A stretch of 64,000 bases of DNA from Chlorophyllum brunneum (lineage: Eukaryota > Basidiomycota > Agaricomycetes > Agaricales > Agaricaceae). A program made the position numbers and the translations under genes. The stretch is taken from assembly GCA_963576785.1 (NCBI GenBank), contig OY756140.1, positions 1,054,001 to 1,118,000 of the forward strand, written 5' to 3'. This document shows positions 1-10,600 of the stretch, piece by piece. Under the pieces are notes generated by a model. It made no database searches, was not told the origin of the DNA, and worked only from the letters and a program-made list of their open reading frames with translations. The stretch's first letter is position 1. Each line of letters starts with the position of its first letter.

Positions 1-362
1 TCGCATAAACTCGCCGGCAAAAGAGGTAAGCCATTTTGACGGGGGTCCAGTGCGTCCTCCATATCTATATTACGGCGATGATTAACAGAGTTGGCTTTCT
101 GGTTCAGACATGAGCTCACAAAGCGATATTCTCTGGGCAAGCTGATGATCCAGTCCCAGAGGACCACAGCATCTACAGGAACGTTGGCACGCTCGGTAAA
201 AAGCGACTAAGAAAAAAAAGGCGAGATATTTACACATGGCTGACGAGAAGACAGCCGATGAGCGAGGGCGTGGATAAACTTCAGATAACAGCACTCACCG
301 CAGAAGTAGACCTGGGTGACATATATGAAGTGGTCTGCAGTTGCGCTGGCTGCAGAGTCCAT
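1..362 (-). CDS. DUF6533-type membrane protein, 5' part only (cut by window edge)
   Basis: This is the beginning of a minus-strand gene that leaves the window at base 1. The likely start is the ATG at 362, giving MDSAASATADHFIYV. Further exons read DAVVLWDWIISLPREYRF and, after an intron whose 3' end lies near base 63, IWRTHWTPVKMAYLFCRR. This pattern, a hydrophobic stretch with a WDW or YDY core, then REY..IW and then a YL..R segment, is the signature of the N-terminal DUF6533 domain found in many basidiomycete seven-helix membrane proteins of unknown role. The junction between the first and second exons is not settled: the clean GTGAGT donor near 299 does not keep the frame with every acceptor. 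The family call rests on a short stretch, so confidence is moderate. Confidence 0.5.
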
Positions 363-1117
363 TGGGGACCGTGGAGGAGGAGAGAAAAAAAGGCGGGAAG
401 AGGGTGATGGAAAACAAGAAGGGGGGGAAGGGTTGTTATTGAAGAAGCGGGTAACGTCAATTGGGATGGCTGATACAAACAGACATACCTCCTCCTCTGA
501 AAGAAGCAAGCCTACTTCCATATCGGGCAGTCTGTCCTTTCACCGCCAGATTCCCGCCTCTTCCGCTCCACCAAGCACCAGCCAGGGCCGGGCTCTTCTC
601 CGCGTGCCCGTATGCATCCGGACTCCTCCCGTTGCAATTCCCTCCCCCCTTCCTTTTCCCATTCTCCAATCTCAGTTTCGATCTCGCGGCTATCTAGCCT
701 ATAAACTCGCACGCGTGACCGAGCATACTTTGGATTCCTCGCTTAGCGGAATGTGGCTCCTCAATGGGTACAACGAGGTGATAACATCCTCCAGCTTTGC
801 TCAGTCTTCCACTCACGAGCCTGCCAACTGCCTGTTCCAGCGACGGATTGACCGGATTGACCGGAAGCCAACGTTAGATAAACCGTTACTATTTCCATAC
901 CTTGAGATCAGCCTCTGACGATTTTATCTCGACGCGTCGATAGCTGTGATCACGGACTTGAAGGCCGAGTGGCTGGGCCGCCGGTGGCGCGGGTTTAATG
1001 ATGATAACTGCTTACGTAAGAGCTCGGCTCGCGAGCGGGTCCATTCAGCGTTCCTTGCAGTACTCCGGGCTGCTTTCCCTCCCTTCTACAAGCTGTAACA
1101 TCTGGCACTCTGCTAGT
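363..1117. promoter_or_regulatory. Divergent intergenic region between the DUF6533 gene and ALG9
   Basis: About 750 bases without a convincing gene. The 200-codon open frame on the plus strand near 316-918 is low-complexity and overlaps the DUF6533 start, so I do not call it. A perfect palindrome TTACGTAA at 1012-1019 lies about 100 bases before the ALG9 start codon and is a plausible bZIP site. Confidence 0.4.
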
Positions 1118-3546
1118 ATGTCCATAGAGATGTCATCCAACATTCAGACGCTCCGTTTTCGTGGTCCAGAGAACACAGAACCGAAACCGAAACCGAGGTC
1201 AGAGTCACGACATACTGGCATTCTCCAGGACCAGCTACGCAGGTAGGTTCTTTCTTGTGACGTGCATAAACGCGTGATTTAACCTGTCCTAGGACCCAGC
1301 GTCGACCATGGACTCCGAGCTTCTCTGTCGCAGTCCGAATCATGCTGCTAGTCCGTGCATTCAGTGCAATGTATTCAAATATCGATGACTGTGACGAAGG
1401 TAATGCCATTTGCCAAAGAGGTGCATGTGCTCCATCCTGACGATCATCTTTCCTAGTATACAATTTCTGGGAGCCTCTGCATTTCTTGGACCGTGGGTAT
1501 GGGTTTCAGACCTGGGAGGTCGCTCCTCAATATGCCATCCGAAGCTGGGCCTATATACTTCTTCATCTCTTTCCTACCAAACTTGCCAGGATCATGTTAG
1601 GTCCTGATAAGGTATGTGCTGCCTACAAAAATTGGTTTACAAACTGATTGACGAGTTGGTCAAGCGACCCGCCTTCTTTGCAGTCCGCTACGTTCTCGCA
1701 ATCGTATCCACGTTCGCAGAGTGCGCGTTCTATCGTACCGTTGTTTTGAGAGTGAGTGACCGAGTCGGTCGCTATCTTTTCTTTGTGATGCTTTTCAACG
1801 CCGGCATGTGGAATGCCTCTACAGGTAAAATCGTGACAATCATGTGGCTTAAACCACTGATCAGGTTCTCTAGCGTTATTGCCCTCGTCTTTTGCCATGT
1901 ACACGACGGCTTTGGCATTCTCGCACGCTCTTGAACCAGCTACTCTCAGCAACAAAAGACGCACTTTGGCTGCAACTCTGTATTTCGCTCTTGGTGCAAT
2001 CGTAGGATGGCCATTCGCTCTAGCGACCTCGATTCCTTTCGTTTTCGAAGAACTTTTCGTATACGGAGGCGACCGAGTATCTCCTCAAGCCAAGAGCACC
2101 TGGCTTGTGCGACGATGGACGAGGTTCTTGGCCGCAGTTATGACCGCAAGCCTCATCTTTGTAAGACATCTCGTCGCCTTGTAAACGCCGACTGAACTGC
2201 TCAATAGATCCCTGTGATCGGTATTGACTCCTGGGCTTATGGAAGGTTGACAATCGTGCCATGGAATATTGTCAAGTACAATATTTTTGGGGGCTCCGAG
2301 CGAGGACCCGACCTCTACGGGACGTCACCCTGGAATTACTACATCAGCAACTTGCTACTGAATTTCAATTACCTGCTTTTGCTGGCTCTCATCTCGTGGC
2401 CTGCACTCGCTGTCACCTATTTCGTTGATCGCAAGCGCCTGGGATTCACAACTCCAACAAATGGTCAAAGCTCACCCTTCACTCTCCTCGCCCTTCGTCT
2501 CGCGCCTTTCTATTTGTGGTTAGCTATCTTGACTGCACAAACTCACAAAGAAGAGCGCTTTATGTTCCCTGCTTATCCCCTACTATGCTTCAATGCGGCT
2601 GTGACGTTATACCTTGTGCGGGGTTGGATGGAAGTAGCATTCATTAAGGTTACCAAGTCTCCTTATCAAGTAAGTAATCTGACGGTTTCAAATTCTTTCC
2701 CATTAATTCGCTGTACAATATGCAGGCATCGCGAACCTTATTGTTCCGTAACTTCACCCTATCTCTCATCGTCGGAACGTCGTTCTTATCCTTGTGCCGC
2801 ATTCGCGCGATGTGGATGTATTATCACGCCCCACTATCAGTTGCGTCTGTATTCGAGAGCACCGAGCTGCCTCGGCTTCTGAACAACACAGGTCTTCTTC
2901 CTGTGTTTCCTCCAGGCACCCCAGAAGATGAGATTCCGGCTGTTGACCTCGCACCTGTGAGACACTTTGACCTGACTCTTTGTCTTGGAAAAGAGTGGCA
3001 TCGCTTCCCTGGCCATTACTTGGTGCCCACCGGCATCCGCGTCAAGTTTATCAAGAGTGATTTCCGCGGGCAACTGCCTCGGCATTTCAAGGAGACACAC
3101 TCGGGTACCGGTGGCCCTTGGTGGCTTAGACCGGAGAGCAGGTACGTTCCAACGGATGTCAATGATTTGAACAAAGAGGATCCATCCCGCTACGTGCGTT
3201 ACCTAAAACTACATGATTTTGTTGTCTCTAATACCGGACTAATTGTTAGGTATCACCGGAAACCTGTGACTACCTGATCGACCTCGACTATCCACTGCAT
3301 CCTATCGAATCTCCCCTGGAGCCTCGTTATGCCGTCGAGGCTGGAATCTGGGAACGGGTATTTTGCAAACCGTTTTTGGATGCGAGCCACTCGTCACTTT
3401 TGACCCGCGTACTCTGGCTACCGGGAGAAGCGTGGCAAGCTGAAAATGAGTTTGGAGACTACTGCCTGTTAAAAAACAAGGCTCTCGTCAAGAGCAAGGA
3501 GGAGAAAGTGAGGCAGCTTCTGCTAGAAGGCAGTCTAGAACACTAG
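1118..3546 (+). CDS. ALG9: ALG9-type dolichyl-P-mannose alpha-1,2-mannosyltransferase
   Basis: Multi-membrane-span ER enzyme of the GT22 family that adds alpha-1,2-linked mannoses from dolichyl-phosphate-mannose to the lipid-linked oligosaccharide for N-glycosylation. The first exon (1118-1242) starts MSIEMSSNIQTL and joins in frame to a segment ending SVAVRIMLLVRAFSAM. It continues with the family hallmark SNIDDCDEVYNFWEPLH, whose acidic DDCDE loop faces the ER lumen, and then GYGFQTWEVAPQYAIRSWAY. Later exons carry GIDSWAYGRLTIVPWN, GTSPWNYYISNL and QTHKEERFMFPAYPL, all typical of GT22 enzymes. The C-terminal lumenal part has FPGHYLVP and ends GSLEH. The acceptor near 1836 is used instead of an earlier AG because it keeps the frame (NASTALLPSSFAMY). 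The introns are short. Yeast ALG9 is similar in size. I am confident of the family and fairly sure of ALG9 over ALG12. Confidence 0.9.
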
Positions 3547-3721
3547 TTCTCTCATAAATTACCTGGTCGTTGTAGAATACATCAGAATGCCTTGTTGAGC
3601 TATTTATGGCGCCATGGTTGTTTTTGTTCCTTCACCTCAGCCACCACTCGACGCTTGAAACTTGGTTATCGCTCTTGCTGCACGCGACATCGGCGGCATT
3701 TGATTGCCACTATAGTCAGGG

Positions 3722-6042
3722 ATGGCAACAAGACTGAGCCAGTCCACACCTCACCTGCTGCCGTTGTCACCCTCCCTCGTCGCCCTCCTTGAACTCGTGC
3801 CTCCATCGCCAATCTTATCGCCTTCCGACCTATCGGCTTCTCTCACTTCCGGAGAAATACCCATACTACTGTTTAATAACCAGCAGGACCAGTATATGTC
3901 ACCCCTCAGCCCCGGCCCGCGGACTTGGGGGTTCAACCTCTCAAGATCCAGCTTGCAGATCGGGGACCACGATTTCGACGGGCTTTCCTCTGAGGCTTCC
4001 ACAGGGACCTCCTCCGAATGCCTGGTAGACACAAGGGCTGCCTTTGACACCTTTGGGCGTTGGGTTCAGAAGGGTGCAAGGCATCGACTCTCGCTATGTT
4101 GGTCCTCCAATCTCGCTACGGGCGATTTCATCCGAGAAGGCCAAGATGACAACTCGTCGGACATTAGTGATATTGCATGTCATGAGGATTCCTGGATAGG
4201 CGCATCCGAATGGGACCATCTCCCTCAGCCCCTGGCCAAGGTTCCTCTAGAAAATAGGGGTGAACAGTCCGTTTCCTTGCAGCTGGAACCTGAGCAGAAC
4301 CACAAAGCCTGTCCTACTACTTGCGGAACTTCACCTACACGAGATCTACTACTTGTGAACGCACAGCTGGAAGATAATAGCTTAGTCATGCGCAGTTCAT
4401 CATCTATCTTGAACTCCGGACTCCAAAACCAAGATTACACGGCCTCCGCCACTCAGGGTACAGATCTCATCTCCTCTCACAATTATCACATTTTGTTCAT
4501 ACAAGCGATATAGAAGACGCTGGTTCATGCTTTGGCTCCGGCGAGATCAGCTTGATTGACTTTTGCATGGGAGAAACCTCGAACATCCAGAGCGTTGCGA
4601 CTACGTGTTCGAATTCATCGCTCTCAAGAAGGCCTGCAATACATGCTGCTTGTCCGTCCCCTACTCTCAGGAAGGTCTCCCAGGTTCCAGTTTTGGAGGA
4701 TTCGCCCGAGTCGTTATCAAGGTCCCAGACCCAGACCATTCCCTCAGTTGAGCAAGGAGGTTCAAGGGCGGGTAGTCATGGAATAAACTTAATGACCTAT
4801 GATTCTCCCGCCACTCACTCCCCAATGGCGGTACACGAGCCTCCGTTGCAGTCTCTATCGCCGCGCCCTATGCGGTTCCCTCTGCGCCAGCTCCCCCAGT
4901 CGCTCTCAGCAAAGACTACAACCACACCACGGGGCTACGAACACGAACACTATCCTTGGCTTCAAAGCACCACCCTTACTCTTGTAATCGACCAGGAAGG
5001 CTTCCGTACGATAGAACCAGTATTCAAACAGGTCGGAACTACACGAAGACATCTACCAGAATCCGGAAACACGGAACTGGAGGTTGTTATGTTCGTGCCC
5101 ACCATGAGGCGTGCCTTTCGCTTTCACTATGCTCCCTTTGACGGATCACCCATTCTTAGACGGTTGATTGTCAACGGTGATGAGGGTCGCGACTTTCTCT
5201 CTCGCCAAGCCTATCTAAACTTGAAGTCAACGGGGGTGTATACTGTTCATGGCACGGAGGTTGCCTCATCTATTGCGACAGCATTGAGATCATCAAATTC
5301 GATTGACACCAACTTTGAATTGGCTCACTCGGGAGCTCTTGAATCTACCAAACTCTACTGGCAGTTTGATTACTCTGTTGAAGACCGCAAAGTGGAACAA
5401 ACTGGCAGGGTCCTGGATGGCGAAAGGATTCTCATTCCGTTAACATTCGTCTGCTCCCCTCGGTTGTTACACCCATGTCAAGGGAAAAGAATCAAACTGA
5501 TGCAAATAGTCAAGAAGACTGTTACGCCAAAACTTGTAGCGGAGAGGAGGCAATCGCCCAGCCTTCATCCTGCAGCTATGGCTCTCGCTTCTTCGTCGGC
5601 TTCTGGAGTGCCTCCTCTCCGGAAAACTAGTGTGGTACACAATGCGACTCAGCTTTATTTCGCAAAAAGTCAAGCCTGGAACTTACACAGGAGGTCTCAT
5701 TCCAACCCTCGCGAACATGGGGTAACCGAGACACCATCAACACTTCCCGAGGCCAGCTCTCCACCCGATTACCGTGACTCTACGAACCCGTCCATCAGTG
5801 ATGGCGACGATTCCCATTCTGTGCGTCGTCGTAGGGCTTCGTCCGCGGGTGAAGGTCGCACTGGAGCTAGGACACCGGTTTCACCTGTCCGACATATCCT
5901 CCCACCGTCTCGTCTTCGTCAACTCCTTGAAGGTGGCCAAGTCGAGCAAGAGTCACTAAGCGAAAGGCCATTTGTTCAATCGACGCTCGAAATTATTCCG
6001 GATTTCTTGCCTCTCAAACCTAGCCCTCGCTTCAGAAACTAG
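3722..6042 (+). CDS. Hypothetical protein of 754 residues, function unknown
   Basis: Two exons, 3722-4457 and 4514-6042, join in frame across a 56-base intron (donor GTACAG, acceptor GATATAG), giving 755 codons including the stop. The start is MATRLSQSTPHLLPLSP. Most of the chain is rich in Ser, Pro and Thr and looks disordered. A more ordered central part, very roughly residues 395-560, has alternating beta-type sequence: STTLTLVIDQEGFRTIEP, then LEVVMFVPTMRRAFRFHY, then KLYWQFDYSVEDR, then GERILIPLTFVCSPRLLHP. The last third is basic and Ser-rich (VRRRRASSAGEGR). No signal peptide or membrane span is visible. I do not recognise a named domain. It may be a basidiomycete-specific regulator or scaffold, but that is a guess. 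It lies downstream of ALG9 on the same strand, about 175 bases away. Confidence 0.7.
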
Positions 6043-6684
6043 TAAAACAGAACCCCACTTTAGAGGAACATCTCTGTGCGTTTGAATAGCTAAAGATGCA
6101 AGAATCTTGCATATTACGTTGTAGAAGTCAGGTATATGTATGATATTGGTGCACGATGTCAAAGTGAAATGAAGCTACAGCCTACTATACATATTAGGAT
6201 TTGGACTCTAATAACGGAAAACGGGGTAGATCAGGGCCAGGCGTTACATGGAGGGGCTGTGATTGTGTATGAAGGATAATATCCGAGAGGTGTGGATAGA
6301 TTGGTAGGTACAGCGCTGAATGGCAACAAATGCGAAAGAGACCTTGAATGTTAAAGTGTCGTGAAAAAAGCCGCGTAAGTTTCGTGAACTAGGTCTGTCA
6401 AACAGTCAAGGAAGGTAGGGATGGGTGTGCAACGAGACACACACACACAGAATCTGCCAGGGCGAGGCATCAATTCCGTCTGTGTCAGTATTCTCCAAGT
6501 AATCCAGAGGAGTAGATAGGGTACCACATCGATGTCGCAATTTTCTCCAGGGAAGTATAGGTCGAGTGGTAGGTGTAGATGTGATGTACAGATATAGGGT
6601 GAGGAACATTCCGCCTCAGATGAATGGGTCGTTAGGAGGGCGAAGGGACGAGATAGAAAAAAAACTGATTTGTCGTTAGGAGGT
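6043..6684. other. Convergent intergenic spacer with a short (AC)n tract
   Basis: About 640 bases between two converging genes, probably the 3' untranslated parts of both. An AC dinucleotide run lies at 6437-6449. I see no gene or RNA in it. Confidence 0.5.
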
Positions 6685-9356
6685 TCAAGTGGTTTCCTCA
6701 GGATCAGGTGCCGGACCGTCGGAACCAGGGCTGGAGGTTGTCATCGCAGCAGAGGTAGAAGGGCCAATGTTATCAACGATGAAGGTCAAGTTATTCTGTG
6801 CACGGTCGCATTTCTGCGCAATCCTGAAGGCAGCGTCGGCAGCTCGCTTAATGAGAGCGCGAGCAGGCGAAGTCGAAGGCGTATGCGCGAGTAGGTCTCA
6901 AGTATACGTTTCAGTAAAAAGAGAAACGCAGAAAGCAGTATGATTCACCTCTGTAAAGGAGGACATATCTCATGATTCTTTGTGTTGGTAAGATCGCCAG
7001 ATCGCGCACAGGCGGTTTCCTGATCTTGCTGTACCGTCGCTGCCGCCCGTTTCCATTCAAAGAGAATGTTGGCGGCGGCGCAGTGCCTTTCTCTTTCTTC
7101 TTTACAGCAGGAACACCCATGTTCAAGTCTGCAATGGAGGATAGACTCTTCCGCCAGGAACTGATCTTCCTAAGGGGCGGTAAAGCTGTTACATCACCCC
7201 TATCCCTCTCCTCGTCCAACTCGTGGCGTAGGTTCGTTTTGCTAGCTTTGCTGAGCCTTCTGCCCCGCATCGACGACCCTGCCTTTTGTGGTTCATATGC
7301 TGCATCGTCGAACCATGTCCCAACTACCCCGCACCATCCAACGAAAGCCCGGTCAATGGTTTCTTCAGTACTCACGAACGCGGCTGCAACCCCCCAAGCA
7401 CTAGGATTCCTCTCCATCTGTGCTAAATACAGCCCGCTAACCCTGGCCAGCTCTTCAGCATACCTGAGCATTAAGGGAGGTGGGGTGGTCTCCGTTTCGG
7501 AGGCCAGTAAGACCTGTAGGGAGGCCAAATAGTGTCTCTCGGTCCGCATGAGCTCACGGCATGTGAGAAGCACTCTGCGGGCTGTCTGCCAATGCTGCGA
7601 TGGCCCTGAGACAGGGAGAGGTGCAGAGTTACGGTGTTGGGGTGGGAAAGAGGGAAGGGAGGGGGTGTAGGAGAGGTTCGTTGGAGGGTGTGAGTGCCGT
7701 AAACTGCGTTCGGCGTATTCAAGGTGGGGCCAAGATTGGTCAAACTCCTCTTGCGGTGATTCTGTCAAGCCCTGCGATCCGAAAAGAATGTAGTCCGCAT
7801 CCCAAATTTCGTCAACGTCATCTACACTACCACTGCGCTCTTGTCGTAAACGCATATGTTCCAACTCTTCAACCAGGACCTCGTCTGCGACCTCCTCATC
7901 TGTCATCGCCATTGCAAAGGTCCACAGCCGCTTTGGCGACTGATGTCTGGGCTCATTTTGTGAGAGAGGGGAGAGAAATTGAGGATTGTAGGTTGAATGT
8001 CGGTGCGAGGGAGGCGGGCCTTGGTTGTAGTCTGCAAAGGGAGGAGGTGGTGTCGTTGTCCCAGAATGGGAGTTTGACAGCTCGGCTTCCGAATCGTTTT
8101 CTTCCAATGTAAATTTGGCTCGAGGACGGGAATAATTAGGATCAACAGAAATTGGATTTGATAAGTCAGTGGGGTTAGAGACTGTGGGACTACAAGGCCT
8201 TGAAACGGACAAGTTCGTGCTGACGGGAGGGAATTGAACATTTGTGTCCTCTTCCTTCAGCTTTGAAGGCTTGCAGGAGGAGTTTTCAGGACGGGTGGAT
8301 TAATTAGAGAATTTTACGTACCAGGGTCACTGAGAGGGGTGAGATCACCCTGACCAAAGGTAGAAAAATAGGAGGCCCGTCCTTCGTGCTACTGTGCCCA
8401 GAATCGCTCGCAGTTGCGCGCCATTTTGACCACCTCCCCATTGACCCAGATGACCAGGTAGCAAAGCCTGTGGAAGCCGACAACCTAGAGCCGGGGTTTG
8501 TATCGAGGGAGAGTTTAGGAGACCGCATACTAAGTCTTCTGATTATGCTTGACCGTTTCATCGAAATTGAAGACCGAAGACCATGCCCGACATCACTCTG
8601 GGTGCGGTGAGGGGTGCTTGGGGAGATAGGAGAGGATATCTGGGATATGGCAGCGACGGGTGCGGCAGGGTTGCCAGTTGCAGCGGCTGCTGCTGCTGCG
8701 CCAGAAGATGAGGACACGATCTGTTCCTGTGGTATAGGCGAGAGCGAGGTCCGACGGCGCTTCGTTAATCTACGCGTGAGAGAGGGCGGCCGGATAGCCT
8801 GCTCACAGAGATCAGGCGGAGGGGCATCCTGTTGGTGGGAAAGATTATGAGTGAGAGATCGTTGAGGCGGTGAACAAAGTGAAGTGTGTTGTACGTCGTG
8901 GGATACATGTTCGAAGTCGATATCTGGCTCGGGCTCCTCAATGAACGACAAGGGTGCCAGGACGGGAGGGTTGGGGGACACACGAATCGGCTTGCGCAGC
9001 TTGTTGGCGCGTCGAAGGGGGTATTCGGGCAGGAGGGCCAACATGGGGGAGGAAGCTGGAGGTGGGGGCAAGGAAAGAGAGGGGAATGGATGTTGGTTAT
9101 GGGGGAGGGGTATGCTGGAGGCTAACTGACGAGCAGAGGCTCCTGAGGCGGGATGCAAAGGCTCGCGACAGCCTAAACGCGTGCCAGGAACAATCGTCTG
9201 GCTAGTTCTTGAGTTCACAGTCCACGACGTGCCGGGCACGCCTTCCGAGGCTCTCTTTCCGTCCCGCTCGGGCTTGCGCATACGCTCCCTGCTGGCCACT
9301 GGGGAGGCGAGCGTTGGCGGCTGCGACGGGGGCCATGTGCGGACCAGTGCCGCCAT
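6685..9356 (-). CDS. RhoGEF (DH-domain) guanine nucleotide exchange factor
   Basis: Three exons (8322-9356, 6949-8269, 6685-6896) join in frame to an 855-residue protein. The start is MAALVRTWPPSQPPT. The first half is Pro/Ser-rich and carries a basic patch (RRLTKRRRTSLSPIP) and an alanine run encoded near 8670-8700. The DH domain begins around ARRVLLTCRELMRTERHYL, with the ERHY element of conserved region 1. It is interrupted by a long charged insert with RKISSWRKSLSSIADLN, and resumes at RDLAILPTQRIMRYVLLYRD, the conserved region 3 helix that contacts the GTPase. It ends with IKRAADAAFRIAQKCDRAQ and a short acidic tail. No PH domain follows, which is unusual because DH domains are usually paired with PH. 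It should activate a Rho-family GTPase in polarity or cytokinesis; the exact partner cannot be read from the sequence. Confidence 0.85.
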
Positions 9357-9418
9357 AAGTCGGGAGCCGAGGAGGGCAAAGGTTCTTGACGTCAGAAACC
9401 ACAGTCACAGTCACAGTC
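9357..9418. promoter_or_regulatory. 62-base bidirectional promoter between RhoGEF and RIB7
   Basis: The start codons of two divergent genes are only 62 bases apart. A perfect TGACGTCA palindrome (CRE/ATF-type bZIP site) sits at 9387-9394, nearly in the middle. It is followed by a CACAGT repeat that runs into the RIB7 start. Untranslated leaders must be very short or the two transcripts must overlap. Confidence 0.6.
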
Positions 9419-10450
9419 ATGTCTCCTCCCCAGCTTCTCCTCTCAGCTCTCGCTCACCTCGCCGGCAGCCCCCCTCCAGATAGGCCGCATGTAACCCTCA
9501 CTTATGCTCAGTCTCTCGACGCCAAAATAGCTGGCCAGCATGCCACCCAGCTTATTCTGAGCGGCAGGGAAAGCATGCTCATGACCCACTGGATGCGCAC
9601 CATGCACGACGGAATCCTCATCGGCGTCGGCACTGCAGTCAACGATGATCCGCAGCTGAACAGTACGCACGCCCCCCTCAACCTCACCTCACCCCTCACC
9701 TTCTCACCCAGCCCGTCATCTTCCCCCGCGCTCCGATGCCCAGCCTCATGCCCTCCCACGTCCTATTATCCTGGACCCACGTCTCCGGCTATCCCCCACC
9801 TGCAAGCTTCTCAAGAACTTCAACGCAAATGCGGGACGCCAACCCTGGATTATCTGTGCCGCACCAGTGGACGCCGATCGCGCCCATTGGCAGCAAAGAC
9901 ACGACATGTTGTCCCACGCAGGTGCTTCTATCATCCAGGTTGAATCCCCTACACATCGTAGGTAAACCTTTTGTCTCCACCCTGACTCCGGACCGAACCT
10001 CCACTCTCTTCATCTCCCCACACCTCACGTCCCTTTCCGATCTTCCACCGCAAATCCAGATTGCCGCCCACCCCATGTCTTCTCGACCCCCCTATCCGTT
10101 GCCATCATTCCGCTAACATCACTCCAAATAGTTCTTCCACTTCCTGCTGTTCTCCAAAAACTCACTAGCCTCGGAATACACTCTCTTATGGTCGAGGGCG
10201 GAGCCCGAATCATTGACTCTTTCCTCCAAACCCTTCTTATAGACGTACTCATAGTTACAGTAGCCCCCACCCTGGTTGGAGCACAAGGCCTTGCTTATCG
10301 ATCACCTCTTCCCTCCAAAGTCTGCCTTTACTGCATTTCTATTTTTCCCTCCTGACCCCACTTTACCTCCAGATACCCCATTTACAACATCTCGACACTC
10401 AAGTCGTTGGGCCCGACGCCGTTATGATTCTTAAACCAGTTAAACCATAA
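9419..10450 (+). CDS. RIB7: RIB7-type diaminohydroxyphosphoribosylamino-pyrimidine reductase
   Basis: NADPH-dependent reductase of riboflavin synthesis that reduces the ribosyl side chain of the pyrimidine intermediate (RibD C-terminal, dihydrofolate-reductase-like fold). I chose the ATG at 9419 (MSPPQLLLSALAHLAG). Hallmarks in order: RPHVTLTYAQSLDAKIAG, then SGRESMLMTHWMRTMHDGIL, then GVGTAVNDDPQLN, then RPIILDPRLRL, then WIICAAPV and, near the end, SLGIHSLMVEGGARIIDSFL with the GG of the cofactor site. The tail reads DTQVVGPDAVMILKPVK. Introns: one near 9664-9709, a longer one of about 174 bases (near 9958-10131, donor GTAGGT chosen because it keeps frame into THLLPLPAVLQKL), and one near 10319-10372. 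The length matches fungal RIB7. Splice borders around the last intron are less certain than the family call. Confidence 0.88.
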
Positions 10451-10600
10451 TCTTTATGTTACTTTGCCGTTTGGGCACATGCACACCAAGCATAAATCGC
10501 ATCGAGATATCATATTTCATACGGCAAGAGAGAAAAAAACATAGTGTACAGCCCCTTGGCTAGTCCAAGGGAAGAAGGAATGTCCATATCCGCTTCATAT
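10451..10600. other. Convergent spacer between RIB7 and the NBR1-like gene
   Basis: 150 bases holding the 3' ends of two converging genes. Nothing else is visible. Confidence 0.5.

Noticed and set aside
316..918. 200-codon open frame on the plus strand
   Set aside because: Low-complexity sequence, overlaps the start of the DUF6533 gene, no family features and no likely splice pattern.
8614..9205. Several plus-strand open frames of 70-85 codons
   Set aside because: They are antisense to the RhoGEF first exon; their Gly/Arg-rich content mirrors Pro/Ser codons on the other strand.
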